Assembly: GCF_023283985.1 (NCBI RefSeq)
Contig: NZ_JAKIKU010000003.1
Span: 310,001 to 374,000, forward strand
DNA: 64,000 nucleotides
Direction: 5' to 3'
Source of the DNA: Shewanella electrodiphila
GTDB taxonomy: Bacteria; Pseudomonadota; Gammaproteobacteria; Enterobacterales; Shewanellaceae
The notes beneath the pieces are model-generated. The model was not told the DNA's origin. It did no database searches and was given only the letters and a program-made list of their open reading frames with translations. Shown here piece by piece: positions 9,181-17,777 of the stretch. The translations under genes and the position numbers were made by a program. Position 1 is the stretch's first letter. Each line of letters opens with the position of its first letter.

Positions 9181-9234
9181 AATACTTAATCAAGCGTGAA
9201 TACTTAATCAAGCGTGAATACTTAAGCAAGCTTG
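9181..9234. repeat. 18-bp tandem repeat, three copies
   Basis: Unit AATACTTAATCAAGCGTG. Copies at 9181-9198 and 9199-9216 are identical; the third at 9217-9234 differs at two positions. Each unit contains CTTAAtCAAG, itself close to an inverted repeat. Non-coding; probably slippage-derived. Confidence 0.9.
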
Positions 9235-9366
9235 AGTCCATAGCTGATCTACTGTCTGGTCAGCTATAGACTTTTATAGCTTGATAAGCTGCTTTAAAGC
9301 TCCTATCAATACTGCTTTTAAACATGAAAAAGCTAGCATTAAAGTGAGCAACAAAACGTTAAGCAG

Positions 9367-10587
9367 TTACAATACGTATTTAGCTGAAAACATAATGCGA
9401 TTTAACTCTCCTTCATCGCCATTTTCTTTACTGTTTTTAGCGTACATGTACTCAACACCTACTGTCAGAGGCTTAACAGGTGAATAGAGTAAATTAACAT
9501 AGCCAGAGTATGAGTCTTTATTGACCTCATCTGCCATCAAGCTGGTATTATTATCAGCACTAAAGGCTGAAGCTGTTAAGCTAGTACGCCATTTATCATT
9601 CCACCAGTGACGATAAGCAATAAAACCCCCATAGGATGAAATGGTGTCAATATCGCCATCAGCATCAATAACGCCGGCATTTACATAATTTAATGCCATA
9701 TAACGACCTAAACCTTCTCCATATGTCGCTGTAAACTTTAAATCATCTTTTCCGACGGGAAGTATGCCGCTAACGCTTACACCGTAACCCATGGCTGTGG
9801 CATCTAACTGAATATCATTGATTTCAGTTTCTATATTGAGCTGTCTTGCAATACCGGCAACAGAAAACTTAGCCCCCTGCTTTGTTTTAATGTTATATCG
9901 TGCGACAACGTCTGGCACCATGCCACTACCACTCACAATTCTGCTTGTACTTTGATAAGCATTTAGTGTTGTTTCGGGGTTTTCTAATGAAAATTGAAAC
10001 CCACCATTGGTATATCTAACTTGCGTTTGACGAACAAACGGTGTCCCTTCAGCAGCACCAACAAAATCAAGGTTTTCAGGTAACGCTGCAGGGTTTTGAA
10101 AAGTGGTCCAAGACTGGCCTACAGTCCAATTGTCAAAACTGACAAAGGCATGACGAATACGCGGCGAATAGCTATTAGAAACACGTTCATTGCCATCAGC
10201 ATGTGTCATAAAATCTAACTCAATAAAACTCGTTAATTTATGATCGTCGATACTGCTAACCGTTTTAAAATTAAATCTTGATTCCCTAGCTTGAAAATCA
10301 ACAACCTGACTGCCATTACCATCAACGCCATAGATAGTGCCAGGCACATAAAACTGCCTTGAGATTGAACCAGAGTCAGGTGCGCCATTGCTATAATCAC
10401 TGAACATGGTATCGACTTTTATATAGCCGCCAAAGTTCACGTCAGTGTCATCAATCACTGATGCGCTTACATTTGTTGCGGCAAGTGCGCTGGCGACCAC
10501 TAGCCCTATTAGGCTCAATCCTTTGTTTAATTTAAAAAATTTAACATCTGATGACTTTAGCTTGGCGTTAACTACACAGTTTTTCAT
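9367..10587 (-). CDS. DcaP-like outer membrane porin
   Basis: Predicted trimeric outer-membrane beta-barrel for uptake of small anionic or organic solutes, 406 residues. A long N-terminal leader (about 43 residues) ends in a hydrophobic stretch GLSLIGLVVASALAA and a cleavage site near NVSA|S. The mature part opens with DVNFGGYIKVDTMFSDY and contains the FRARESRFNFKT-like stretch (here DFQARESRFNFK) and YSPRIRHAFVSFDNWTVGQSWTTF typical of the DcaP family, then alternating amphipathic strands to a C-terminal aromatic-rich strand (IMFSAKYVL). Start supported by AAGGTG before the ATG. Transcribed alone. Substrate unknown; general porin is the alternative. Confidence 0.82.
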   Translation of the reverse strand: MKNCVVNAKLKSSDVKFFKLNKGLSLIGLVVASALAATNVSASVIDDTDVNFGGYIKVDTMFSDYSNGAPDSGSISRQFYVPGTIYGVDGNGSQVVDFQARESRFNFKTVSSIDDHKLTSFIELDFMTHADGNERVSNSYSPRIRHAFVSFDNWTVGQSWTTFQNPAALPENLDFVGAAEGTPFVRQTQVRYTNGGFQFSLENPETTLNAYQSTSRIVSGSGMVPDVVARYNIKTKQGAKFSVAGIARQLNIETEINDIQLDATAMGYGVSVSGILPVGKDDLKFTATYGEGLGRYMALNYVNAGVIDADGDIDTISSYGGFIAYRHWWNDKWRTSLTASAFSADNNTSLMADEVNKDSYSGYVNLLYSPVKPLTVGVEYMYAKNSKENGDEGELNRIMFSAKYVL

Positions 10588-10890
10588 TACATCACCTTAT
10601 TTTTATTTATAACCTTCCATCGCATCCGTAAATGATGAGAAAGATTGGGATTTAGGAATTTTTAATATCCATGGTGTGATGATAAAACTGGAATTTGTTC
10701 CAAAATGTGGGTTACTAGAAGGTTTACAAAAAGAAACCCAGTCGTAACAAGAAAGTTAAAAGTGAGTCCCAAAGATTTGATATTAGTGATAAATGTCGCT
10801 TTTTGGATTGGGTACCATAATGTGAATAAGCTTTATTTAACACGCTAAATGATTAGCTAATAGAAGATTGATGGTGAGATGATTAAAAAT
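10588..10890. other. Upstream region of the porin gene
   Basis: About 300 bases without a gene. A possible -10 (TATAAA) lies about 35 bases upstream of the porin ATG, and a small dyad TGGAA-N4-TTCCA sits at about 10690-10703. No regulator site could be assigned. Confidence 0.45.
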
Positions 10891-10910
10891 GGAGCTAACA
10901 TTGTAGCTCC
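10883..10910 (-). terminator. Intrinsic terminator of dnaQ-TIGR03503 operon
   Basis: GGAGCTA / TAGCTCC stem (10891-10897 and 10904-10910) with a 6-base loop, followed on the minus strand by ATTTTTAATC. Ten bases past the stop of the 10921-12231 gene. Confidence 0.8.
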
Positions 10911-10920
10911 ACCGTAGTAG

Positions 10921-12231
10921 TTACTTTTCGTCTGGCATGGTTAAATCAAGATCATCAATGCTTGGTTCGTCAGTATTCTCAGCACCACCCTCTTGTTCCA
11001 AACGCAGTTTTGTTGCCGCTAACGCTTTGTTTAGCGCTTGTTTCTTGCGCCAAATAATTAAACCTAGAATGCCAATCACTAATAAACTGCCGTTGATGAC
11101 TAAAATCCAGAAAATGGCTTTGTCTTTTGCTGCTGCCTCTTCTTGCGCTGCTTTAATCGCTGCACGCTGGGCTAACTCTTCGGCTGATGGTGGCGGCGCA
11201 GGGGGTTCAATTAAATTGAAAAACTGCTCGGGTAAGTCCAGCACAATCTCACGGCCTTCAATAGTCGTTGAGACTGCTGAGCCTTTAATTCGATAGCTGC
11301 CAAAGCCAGTGACCGATGGGATAGCGAGTAAGGTTTCAGCGAACTGAACCTCATTAAAGCTTATCGGTAACTTAAGGCCAGCTGGTCCGACAATATCAAA
11401 ATGAAAATGAGTTTGTTCAAGTTGTAAAACGTCGTCATCAACGTTTAACTGAAGATGCCAAACACCGTTTAATTTATCTTCGGGTTCAATTACATCCACA
11501 GCAATTGGTTTTTCTGATAAGTAAAATGGGTAGCTAATTTCTCGTTGAAATATATTATTTCGGGCTTCAACCGTTAAGGTGTAATTCCCCCACGGTTGAT
11601 TGAGGTTTTTCTTACCAGTAAAGATACCATCATCAGGTACTTCATCTAGCCCTTCGCCATTGTCTTTATAGGAACCTACGATGACAGTTCCAGTGGTAAA
11701 GTTTGCGTCAGTGTTTTTATGATGACTGGCAAACTTGACTGTCCACTCAATCATGTAATCAAGCCCGGGCAGCCTGACTGTTAATCCATCCCCTAATAAA
11801 CGCGATGTCACTTTTAAACGCTCGCCTTGAAATAAAGGCTGTGGAATTGGCTCAACGTCAATTTCAAGGTTAGACACTTTTTGAATGGTTGAATTGGGCG
11901 CTAAACTGCCCAACAGCTGCCATGGACCAGGCATTGGCTTTTGGATTTTTATCATATCACCAGTCAATCCATCAACCCATTTGACAGACTCAGGATGCCT
12001 ATCGGCATACCATTTAGAACCATCGGGTAATATGACAATAACGGGCGCGGAGCCGTATTCACGTTGCACTAATAATGTCAGTTCATCGACCATATGATCA
12101 ATTCTGAACCTATTTTTAAGTTCAGTGGCCTGTGTATATGGCACAGCTAACGCCAATTGAGAAAAGGTGCTCACAATCAGTATTAGCAGTGACAATGCCA
12201 GTGACATTAAATACGGTTTAATTCCATTCAT
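10921..12231 (-). CDS. TIGR03503-type envelope protein, function unknown
   Basis: 436 residues, function not known. An N-terminal signal sequence (SLALSLLILIVSTFSQLALA|V) is followed by a large periplasmic part with beta-rich, Ig-like character. It includes VPDDGIFTGKKNLNQPWGNYTL, reminiscent of choice-of-anchor or VWA-associated beta domains. A single transmembrane helix lies near residues 375-395 (IFWILVINGSLLVIGILGLII), then a short charged cytoplasmic tail rich in Asp/Glu. A Pro-rich hinge (EPPAPPPSAEEL) precedes the helix. I recall this architecture as the gammaproteobacterial TIGR03503 family. It lies 23 bases downstream of dnaQ and is probably co-transcribed. Confidence 0.72.
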   Translation of the reverse strand: MNGIKPYLMSLALSLLILIVSTFSQLALAVPYTQATELKNRFRIDHMVDELTLLVQREYGSAPVIVILPDGSKWYADRHPESVKWVDGLTGDMIKIQKPMPGPWQLLGSLAPNSTIQKVSNLEIDVEPIPQPLFQGERLKVTSRLLGDGLTVRLPGLDYMIEWTVKFASHHKNTDANFTTGTVIVGSYKDNGEGLDEVPDDGIFTGKKNLNQPWGNYTLTVEARNNIFQREISYPFYLSEKPIAVDVIEPEDKLNGVWHLQLNVDDDVLQLEQTHFHFDIVGPAGLKLPISFNEVQFAETLLAIPSVTGFGSYRIKGSAVSTTIEGREIVLDLPEQFFNLIEPPAPPPSAEELAQRAAIKAAQEEAAAKDKAIFWILVINGSLLVIGILGLIIWRKKQALNKALAATKLRLEQEGGAENTDEPSIDDLDLTMPDEK

Positions 12232-12254
12232 TACTTGCGCTTTTACCTTAATTT

Positions 12255-12989
12255 TTAGGCTTCACCTCTCCAGAGGCACTTCCCCGATTTCTTGACTAAA
12301 TCAAGACGTTCGTCATGTAATACTAATTCATCGGCCGTAGCTGAGATCACTTTAAGATTAAACTCATTTTGATCAATTAATTGTATCCCACCACCCTCTT
12401 GCCCCGCTTTTTCATTGGACAAATTAAATTTAATTTGTCCGCCCGTCATGATCAGATAAACATCTGCAAGAATTTCGGCATCTAATAACGCGCCGTGATA
12501 GGTACGACGAGACAGATCGATACCATAACGACGACACAGGGCATCAAGGTTGTTCTTTTGCCCAGGGTGAAGATGTTTTGCAACGGTTAATGAATCGAGA
12601 ATGCCACAAATATCAGCAGTTTTGGGGCCGATGGGTTGAAGATTTGCAAATTCATGATCCATGAAGCTGATATCGAACGGCGCGTTATGTGCGACGATTT
12701 CAGCCCCATCAATAAAGTCGATAAATGCTTGGGCTACTTGATGAAAACGAGGCTCTTTTGCTACTCGTTCATCAGTGATGCCATGTACTTCAATTGCTTC
12801 AGGATCAATAAGCTGACCAGGGTTAATATATTGATGGTAAGTTCTACCGGTTAATTTACGGTCAATGACTTCAACACAACCAATTTCAATAATGCGGTGA
12901 CCAATATAAACAGGCCCGCCTGCTTGGTTCATACCCGTTGTTTCTGTATCTAAAATAACCTGGCGACTTGCGCTAGAAATAATATTCAT
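12255..12989 (-). CDS. dnaQ: DNA polymerase III epsilon subunit (3'-5' proofreading exonuclease)
   Basis: DEDDh-type exonuclease that proofreads replication. From ATG 12989 the protein has 244 residues, as in E. coli (243). Exo I is VILDTETTGM with D14 and E16; Exo II is VAHNAPFDISFMDHEF; Exo III is HGALLDAEILADVYL with catalytic His and Asp. The C-terminus should bind the alpha subunit. The frame is open to 13034, but those codons would run into the divergent rnhA promoter and are not conserved in the family. Divergent from rnhA by 73 bases, the conserved dnaQ-rnhA arrangement of enteric bacteria. Confidence 0.96.
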   Translation of the reverse strand: MNIISSASRQVILDTETTGMNQAGGPVYIGHRIIEIGCVEVIDRKLTGRTYHQYINPGQLIDPEAIEVHGITDERVAKEPRFHQVAQAFIDFIDGAEIVAHNAPFDISFMDHEFANLQPIGPKTADICGILDSLTVAKHLHPGQKNNLDALCRRYGIDLSRRTYHGALLDAEILADVYLIMTGGQIKFNLSNEKAGQEGGGIQLIDQNEFNLKVISATADELVLHDERLDLVKKSGKCLWRGEA

Positions 12990-13062
12990 AGGTAACTCAA
13001 TTAATAGTTGTGTATTTAAGTATAATTGCCGCAATTAATACGTATTGTATGGTAACAATTTG

Positions 13063-13536
<474 letters not shown>

Positions 13537-13543
13537 ATTTAAC

Positions 13544-14275
13544 TTAGTTTGGGTTATTTAATTTATTTGAATGACCCGTTCTACCTGCTGTTGATGCTGG
13601 CGCCCATTGAGGTGCCCGCGCTTTTTTCTTTTCTCTAATCGGTGTCAAAGGTGACTCCATTTTTCGCGCCACAATAAGATAAACACTGCCAATACCAGGA
13701 AGCCATCGCTCAATTCGGTTTTGCCACCAAGCACCTTGGTTAATATCGCCAATAAGTGGATGATATATAAATCGTTCATCTTGCAATATTTTATAACCCA
13801 AAAGCCCTAGCCAATCTTTGACCCTTGCAGGCATGAAGAATTGTCCAGACCAAGGAAGTTTTGTTTGATATTTAGGCATAACCTTTCCAATAAATGCAGT
13901 GCTCACCGGATTAAACCCGCAAATAAAGATATAACCACCGCTGATCATCACTCTATCGACTTCCCTAAGTAACCGGTAAGGATCTTGTTCAAACTCTATA
14001 AGAAAGCTCATTAATACCGCATCCATAGAACCACTATTGAGCGGTAAATGGTGGGGGTCAGCAATGATTGATGCTCCTTCTCCATCGTGAATAGAAAAAT
14101 GACGAGCAATGTTGCAGTGTAAACTGGAGATTTGATGGCTAAGAGGGCCAAGTTTAAGTAAATGATAACCGAATATTCTTGGCCACCAACTAGCCAGTTG
14201 CTGCTCAACTGCTAATTGGATCTCATCACCACAAGGTAATTGATGCCATTGCTGCGGTTTCTCATTTTTTGACAT
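13544..14275 (-). CDS. yafS: SAM-dependent methyltransferase-like protein (YafS family)
   Basis: 243 residues from ATG 14275, which follows AAAGGG; the frame is open to 14362 but lacks a second ribosome site. It resembles class I methyltransferases from the middle onward: IIADPHHLPLNSGSMDAVLMSFLIEFEQDPYRLLREVDRVM (motifs II-IV of the Methyltransf_11 group, shown here by its order: D-hhLP-L..S-DAV) and GGYIFICGFNP. The glycine-rich SAM loop expected near residue 50 is not recognisable, so activity and substrate are uncertain. Position between rnhA and gloB is that of E. coli yafS. The last 30 residues are basic and low complexity. Confidence 0.75.
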   Translation of the reverse strand: MSKNEKPQQWHQLPCGDEIQLAVEQQLASWWPRIFGYHLLKLGPLSHQISSLHCNIARHFSIHDGEGASIIADPHHLPLNSGSMDAVLMSFLIEFEQDPYRLLREVDRVMISGGYIFICGFNPVSTAFIGKVMPKYQTKLPWSGQFFMPARVKDWLGLLGYKILQDERFIYHPLIGDINQGAWWQNRIERWLPGIGSVYLIVARKMESPLTPIREKKKARAPQWAPASTAGRTGHSNKLNNPN

Positions 14276-14642
14276 GAACAATAACCCTTTAAGATTGTAA
14301 CGCCTCACTTGAGTATAACGATTTTTGAATTTTTTTGAACTAAAGTCCCTAAGGCGATTCAATAAATTATGCTATTGAGAGCAGTAGGTAAATTAAGCTG
14401 AATTTTCGAATCTCTGGACTTTCGCTACCAACATGCGAGCCGCTCAAAGTTTAACGATCAATACCAATTCTGTATCAACATATGCTCTTCATTTCTAGTC
14501 TGTATTTCCGCTTTAATAGATGATTCAATCAAGGCAATTTGTTCAGATAAGGTATACAAGACTCTCAAGTAGCAGGCCATTATTTGGCGTCTCTAAGATA
14601 ATCCGTTAATCTGTAGCTTCATCTATTATCAAGGTTGCTTTC
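14276..14642. other. Divergent intergenic region yafS-like / gloB
   Basis: 367 bases; the first ~90 are an open upstream extension of the methyltransferase frame judged untranslated. gloB has AAGG nine bases before its ATG. No clear promoter pair or RNA fold was found. Confidence 0.5.
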
Positions 14643-15434
14643 ATGCTCTCAGTTATTACCATCCCAGCTTTTAATGACAATTATATTTGGCTTTTCCATC
14701 AAGTTAATTCTAACAAAGCTTATGTGGTCGACCCAGGTTGTGCACAGAGTGTATTAACCTATTTAAATCAAGCTGATGCTCAAGGCAATAAACTAGAATT
14801 AGTGGGTATTTTGATTACCCATCATCATGCTGACCACACCGGTGGTATCGCTGAACTACAGCAAGCTCATCAACAGCAGTTAGCGGTATATGGCCCTAGC
14901 AAAGAAACAATTAGTGGTCTGACTCAATTAATCGAACATGATCAGACAATGTCACTACCCCATATAAGCAGCCCTGTTAAGGTCATCGAAGTGCCAGGCC
15001 ATACCCTTGGTCATATTGCTTATTCAATAGAGGACACCTTATTTTGTGGCGACACCCTTTTTAGTGGCGGCTGCGGACGATTATTTGAAGGAACGGCTGA
15101 ACAAATGAGGGCTTCTTTAGCGAAACTATCATCCTTAAATGCAAATACAAAAGTCTATTGCGCCCATGAATATACCCAAGCAAATTTAGCCTTTGCCATC
15201 GCTGTTGAGCCGAATAATAGTGCACTGCAGCAATATCAACAGTCAGTTCACAAGGCAAGAGAGAACAACATTTCAACAATCCCTACTACTATTGCAACAG
15301 AATTAGCAATTAATCCATTTCTAAGAAGTAATTGTACAGAAATCAAACAATCTATTTCTGAACAATTTAATGTAGAGAATCCGACCGATTTACAGACATT
15401 TACCCTATTAAGACAATGGAAAAATAATTTTTAA
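14643..15434 (+). CDS. gloB: Hydroxyacylglutathione hydrolase (glyoxalase II)
   Basis: Hydrolyses S-D-lactoylglutathione to D-lactate and glutathione, completing methylglyoxal detoxification. Metallo-beta-lactamase fold, 263 residues. The binuclear metal motif THHHADHTGG occupies residues 59-68; further ligands are in VPGHTLGHIAY, LFCGDTLFSGGCGR and CAHEYTQANLAFA. The C-terminal helical domain binds glutathione. Adjacent to mltD and yafS-rnhA as in E. coli. Confidence 0.97.
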   Translation: MLSVITIPAFNDNYIWLFHQVNSNKAYVVDPGCAQSVLTYLNQADAQGNKLELVGILITHHHADHTGGIAELQQAHQQQLAVYGPSKETISGLTQLIEHDQTMSLPHISSPVKVIEVPGHTLGHIAYSIEDTLFCGDTLFSGGCGRLFEGTAEQMRASLAKLSSLNANTKVYCAHEYTQANLAFAIAVEPNNSALQQYQQSVHKARENNISTIPTTIATELAINPFLRSNCTEIKQSISEQFNVENPTDLQTFTLLRQWKNNF

Positions 15435-15577
15435 AAATACTGACAAAGCCAAGCAAACGTAACTAAGCAAAGACATTAAGCGTGTTTTGCTCTACAATGC
15501 CGCTTTAATTTTGACCAATACTTTAGGCTTACAACCTTGTTAAGCCTGTTTTGCAAGACTTAGGAATATTGTTTTTG

Positions 15578-17095
15578 ATGCACAAATCTTTATATATTTT
15601 TATTGGTGGAATGGCCTTTTTAACAGGTTGTCAAACTCTTACAACACCAAAACCGACCCCAGAGCCGATTGCTATTCAAAAGCCTGTAGAGCCTGAAGAT
15701 ACTATCGTAAAAGTTGAAAAACCAGTTGAAATTACCGATGTATGGCAGCGTATTAGCCTACAAATGGAAATGCCGATAGATGATCATAAACTGGTTAATC
15801 AGTATCGTGACTGGTATCTGGCTAACCCTAGACACTTGGAAATTGTTTCAAAACGTGCTGAACCATATCTTCATTACATTGTAGAAGAGCTAGAAAAGCG
15901 TGATATGCCAATCGAAATCGCATTATTACCTATTGTAGAAAGCTCATTCGACCCTTCAGCTTATTCAGCAAGTGCTGCGTCTGGACTCTGGCAATTAACC
16001 TCACCTATCTCCAATCATTTTGGCGTAAAGAGTGACTGGTGGTACGACGGTCGCCGTGATGTGCCAGCTGCAACGATTGCCGCATTAGATTTTCTTGAAT
16101 ACCTGTACGACCGTACAGGCGAGAACTGGTTGTATGCCATTGCAGCTTATAATACTGGTGAAGGCCGTGTAAATAATGCAGTGCGCCGTAATAAAGCTGC
16201 AGGTAAAAGCACAGAGTTTTGGGCTTTATCATTACCTAGAGAAACACAGCGCTATGTCCCGCAGTTAATTGCCTTATCTGACGTTATTAAAAATGCTGAA
16301 AAATATGGCATTAATCTAACACCTATCAGTAATGAACCTCATATCGCCATCGTTGATATCCAAAGTCAGATGGACTTAAAGCTTGCTGCTGATTTAGCAG
16401 ATATGAATATTAATGAGCTTAAAAGTTTAAATCCTGGGCTTGACCGCTGGGCGACATCACCTGATGGTCCCCATACTTTGGTTGTGCCTTACGACAAAAA
16501 AGATGTTTTTGAGCAAAAGCTTGCCCAATTAGATCTAAAATCAAAGCTAAATTGGCATCGCTATAAAATTCAATCTGGTGATACGGTCAGTCACATTGCG
16601 AAACGTTTCGATACTTCACCCTCGTTTATCCGTTCTAGTAATAACCTAAAGAACAACAATATCCGTGCTGGCCGATATCTTATAATTCCAGTTCCACCTG
16701 AAGGGGCTGATTTAACAACCGATGAGCTATTAGCACAAAACCAGTTAACACCTAAAGCGATGACGTATACCGTTAAGTCTGGCGATTCATTATGGGTTAT
16801 TGCACGTCAGTTTGATGTCTCTGTAGATGCGTTAATTCGCTGGAATAGATTACCTAAAAATGGCGCATTAAGCATAGGTAAAGTACTGACGATTGGCAGT
16901 GCAACGTCTAGTAATGCCACAGAGCGTACGGTTAATTATAAAGTGCGTTCAGGGGATTCTTTAGCACGTATCGCTAATCGGTTTAATGTCTCAGTCGATG
17001 ACTTAATCAAGTGGAATAAGCTGCATAACACTAAATACATTCAACCAGGTCAAATGTTAAGACTCGTTGTTGATGTGAGTAAAGTGAACGCGTAA
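15578..17095 (+). CDS. mltD: Membrane-bound lytic murein transglycosylase D
   Basis: Lipoprotein that cleaves peptidoglycan glycan strands. From ATG 15578 (505 residues) the N-terminus is a lipoprotein signal with Cys18 (GGMAFLTGC|Q); a longer frame would need a TTG at 15551 and would spoil the signal. The goose-lysozyme-like SLT domain spans about residues 85-205, with catalytic Glu in LLPIVESSFDPSAYSASAAS, then GLWQL and AAYNTGEGRV. Three LysM peptidoglycan-binding repeats follow at about 328-372, 394-437 and 451-495 (each YxVxSGDxxxxIAxxF). E. coli MltD has two to three LysM units. Ends at a strong bidirectional terminator. Confidence 0.96.
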   Translation: MHKSLYIFIGGMAFLTGCQTLTTPKPTPEPIAIQKPVEPEDTIVKVEKPVEITDVWQRISLQMEMPIDDHKLVNQYRDWYLANPRHLEIVSKRAEPYLHYIVEELEKRDMPIEIALLPIVESSFDPSAYSASAASGLWQLTSPISNHFGVKSDWWYDGRRDVPAATIAALDFLEYLYDRTGENWLYAIAAYNTGEGRVNNAVRRNKAAGKSTEFWALSLPRETQRYVPQLIALSDVIKNAEKYGINLTPISNEPHIAIVDIQSQMDLKLAADLADMNINELKSLNPGLDRWATSPDGPHTLVVPYDKKDVFEQKLAQLDLKSKLNWHRYKIQSGDTVSHIAKRFDTSPSFIRSSNNLKNNNIRAGRYLIIPVPPEGADLTTDELLAQNQLTPKAMTYTVKSGDSLWVIARQFDVSVDALIRWNRLPKNGALSIGKVLTIGSATSSNATERTVNYKVRSGDSLARIANRFNVSVDDLIKWNKLHNTKYIQPGQMLRLVVDVSKVNA

Positions 17096-17166
17096 CAGTG
17101 TTAATCTACTGAAGTGATGATTGTCGATGAATACCACATTCTATAACATTCAATAGCACAACTAAT

Positions 17167-17198
17167 AAAAACGGCCAGTGAAATCACTGGCCGTTTTT
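17167..17198 (+). terminator. Bidirectional terminator between mltD and BsuPI lipoprotein gene
   Basis: AAAAACGGCCAGTG and its complement (17167-17180 and 17185-17198) around a 4-base loop; T tail on the plus strand and A run that gives a T tail on the minus strand, so it can end both converging transcripts. Confidence 0.92.
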
Positions 17199-17234
17199 TA
17201 TTTCATGCATACTAAATCAGTTCAATAAGCTGTT

Positions 17235-17777
17235 TTATTTAACGATAAGCGGCGTTGAACCTGCATTGATTAACGGTAAGCTACTGCCTTCGGCTTTACC
17301 TGCAAATTTTACTTCAAAGCGATAACCAGGGCCTGAAACTTTTTCCATAATCGCAGCAGGAACACTGAATCTAGATTTAATCGTTTGTGCTGGTGCTAAC
17401 GTCACATCTCTTAACGCTTGGGTGTACATCATATCTTGCGATGATGACCATACCTTTTGCCCTTTAGGATCGTATAACCACAAATCAGCTGTCATTCCCG
17501 AATTAAATCGTAGATTAACACTACGACTTTGGCTGTTAGTGACTGTATGTGTCAATGACATTGCTTTACTTGGATCGGTATATTCTTTAGCTTCTAAAAA
17601 ACCGACTAACAGTGTTTCAGCCATTGTTGAGACTCCAGCGCCTAACATAATTGTTTTGGCTTGCATTACGGGTTTTACCTCTGCTGCTGCCTCTTTGCTG
17701 TTTTGTGCTGTAACATCGGTACTTGTCGCACTACAACCTACTAACAGTAAACTTAAGCAACCTATAAAACGTTTCAT
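17235..17777 (-). CDS. BsuPI-domain lipoprotein
   Basis: 180 residues. A lipoprotein signal (CLSLLLVGC|SA, Cys15) is followed by a short linker, then a beta-sandwich region (about residues 70-150) matching the BsuPI intracellular proteinase inhibitor family: VNLRFNSGMTADLWLYD, GQKVWSSSQ, MYTQALRDVTLAPAQT. BsuPI of Bacillus inhibits a serine protease; in a Gram-negative envelope the role is unknown and protease inhibition is only an inference from the fold. Its ATG overlaps the stop of the upstream AsmA gene (TAATG), so the two are translationally coupled and probably work together. Confidence 0.75.
   Translation of the reverse strand: MKRFIGCLSLLLVGCSATSTDVTAQNSKEAAAEVKPVMQAKTIMLGAGVSTMAETLLVGFLEAKEYTDPSKAMSLTHTVTNSQSRSVNLRFNSGMTADLWLYDPKGQKVWSSSQDMMYTQALRDVTLAPAQTIKSRFSVPAAIMEKVSGPGYRFEVKFAGKAEGSSLPLINAGSTPLIVK

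Larger units (their letters stand above)
8925..9366. other. Intergenic region between tRNA-Asp promoter and porin 3' end
   Basis: 442 bases with no gene. It holds the tRNA promoter with its A/T tract, a three-copy 18-bp tandem repeat (9181-9234), and an 8-bp inverted repeat ATAGCTGA / TCAGCTAT at 9240-9247 and 9260-9267 that might help end porin transcription although no T run follows it. Confidence 0.6.
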
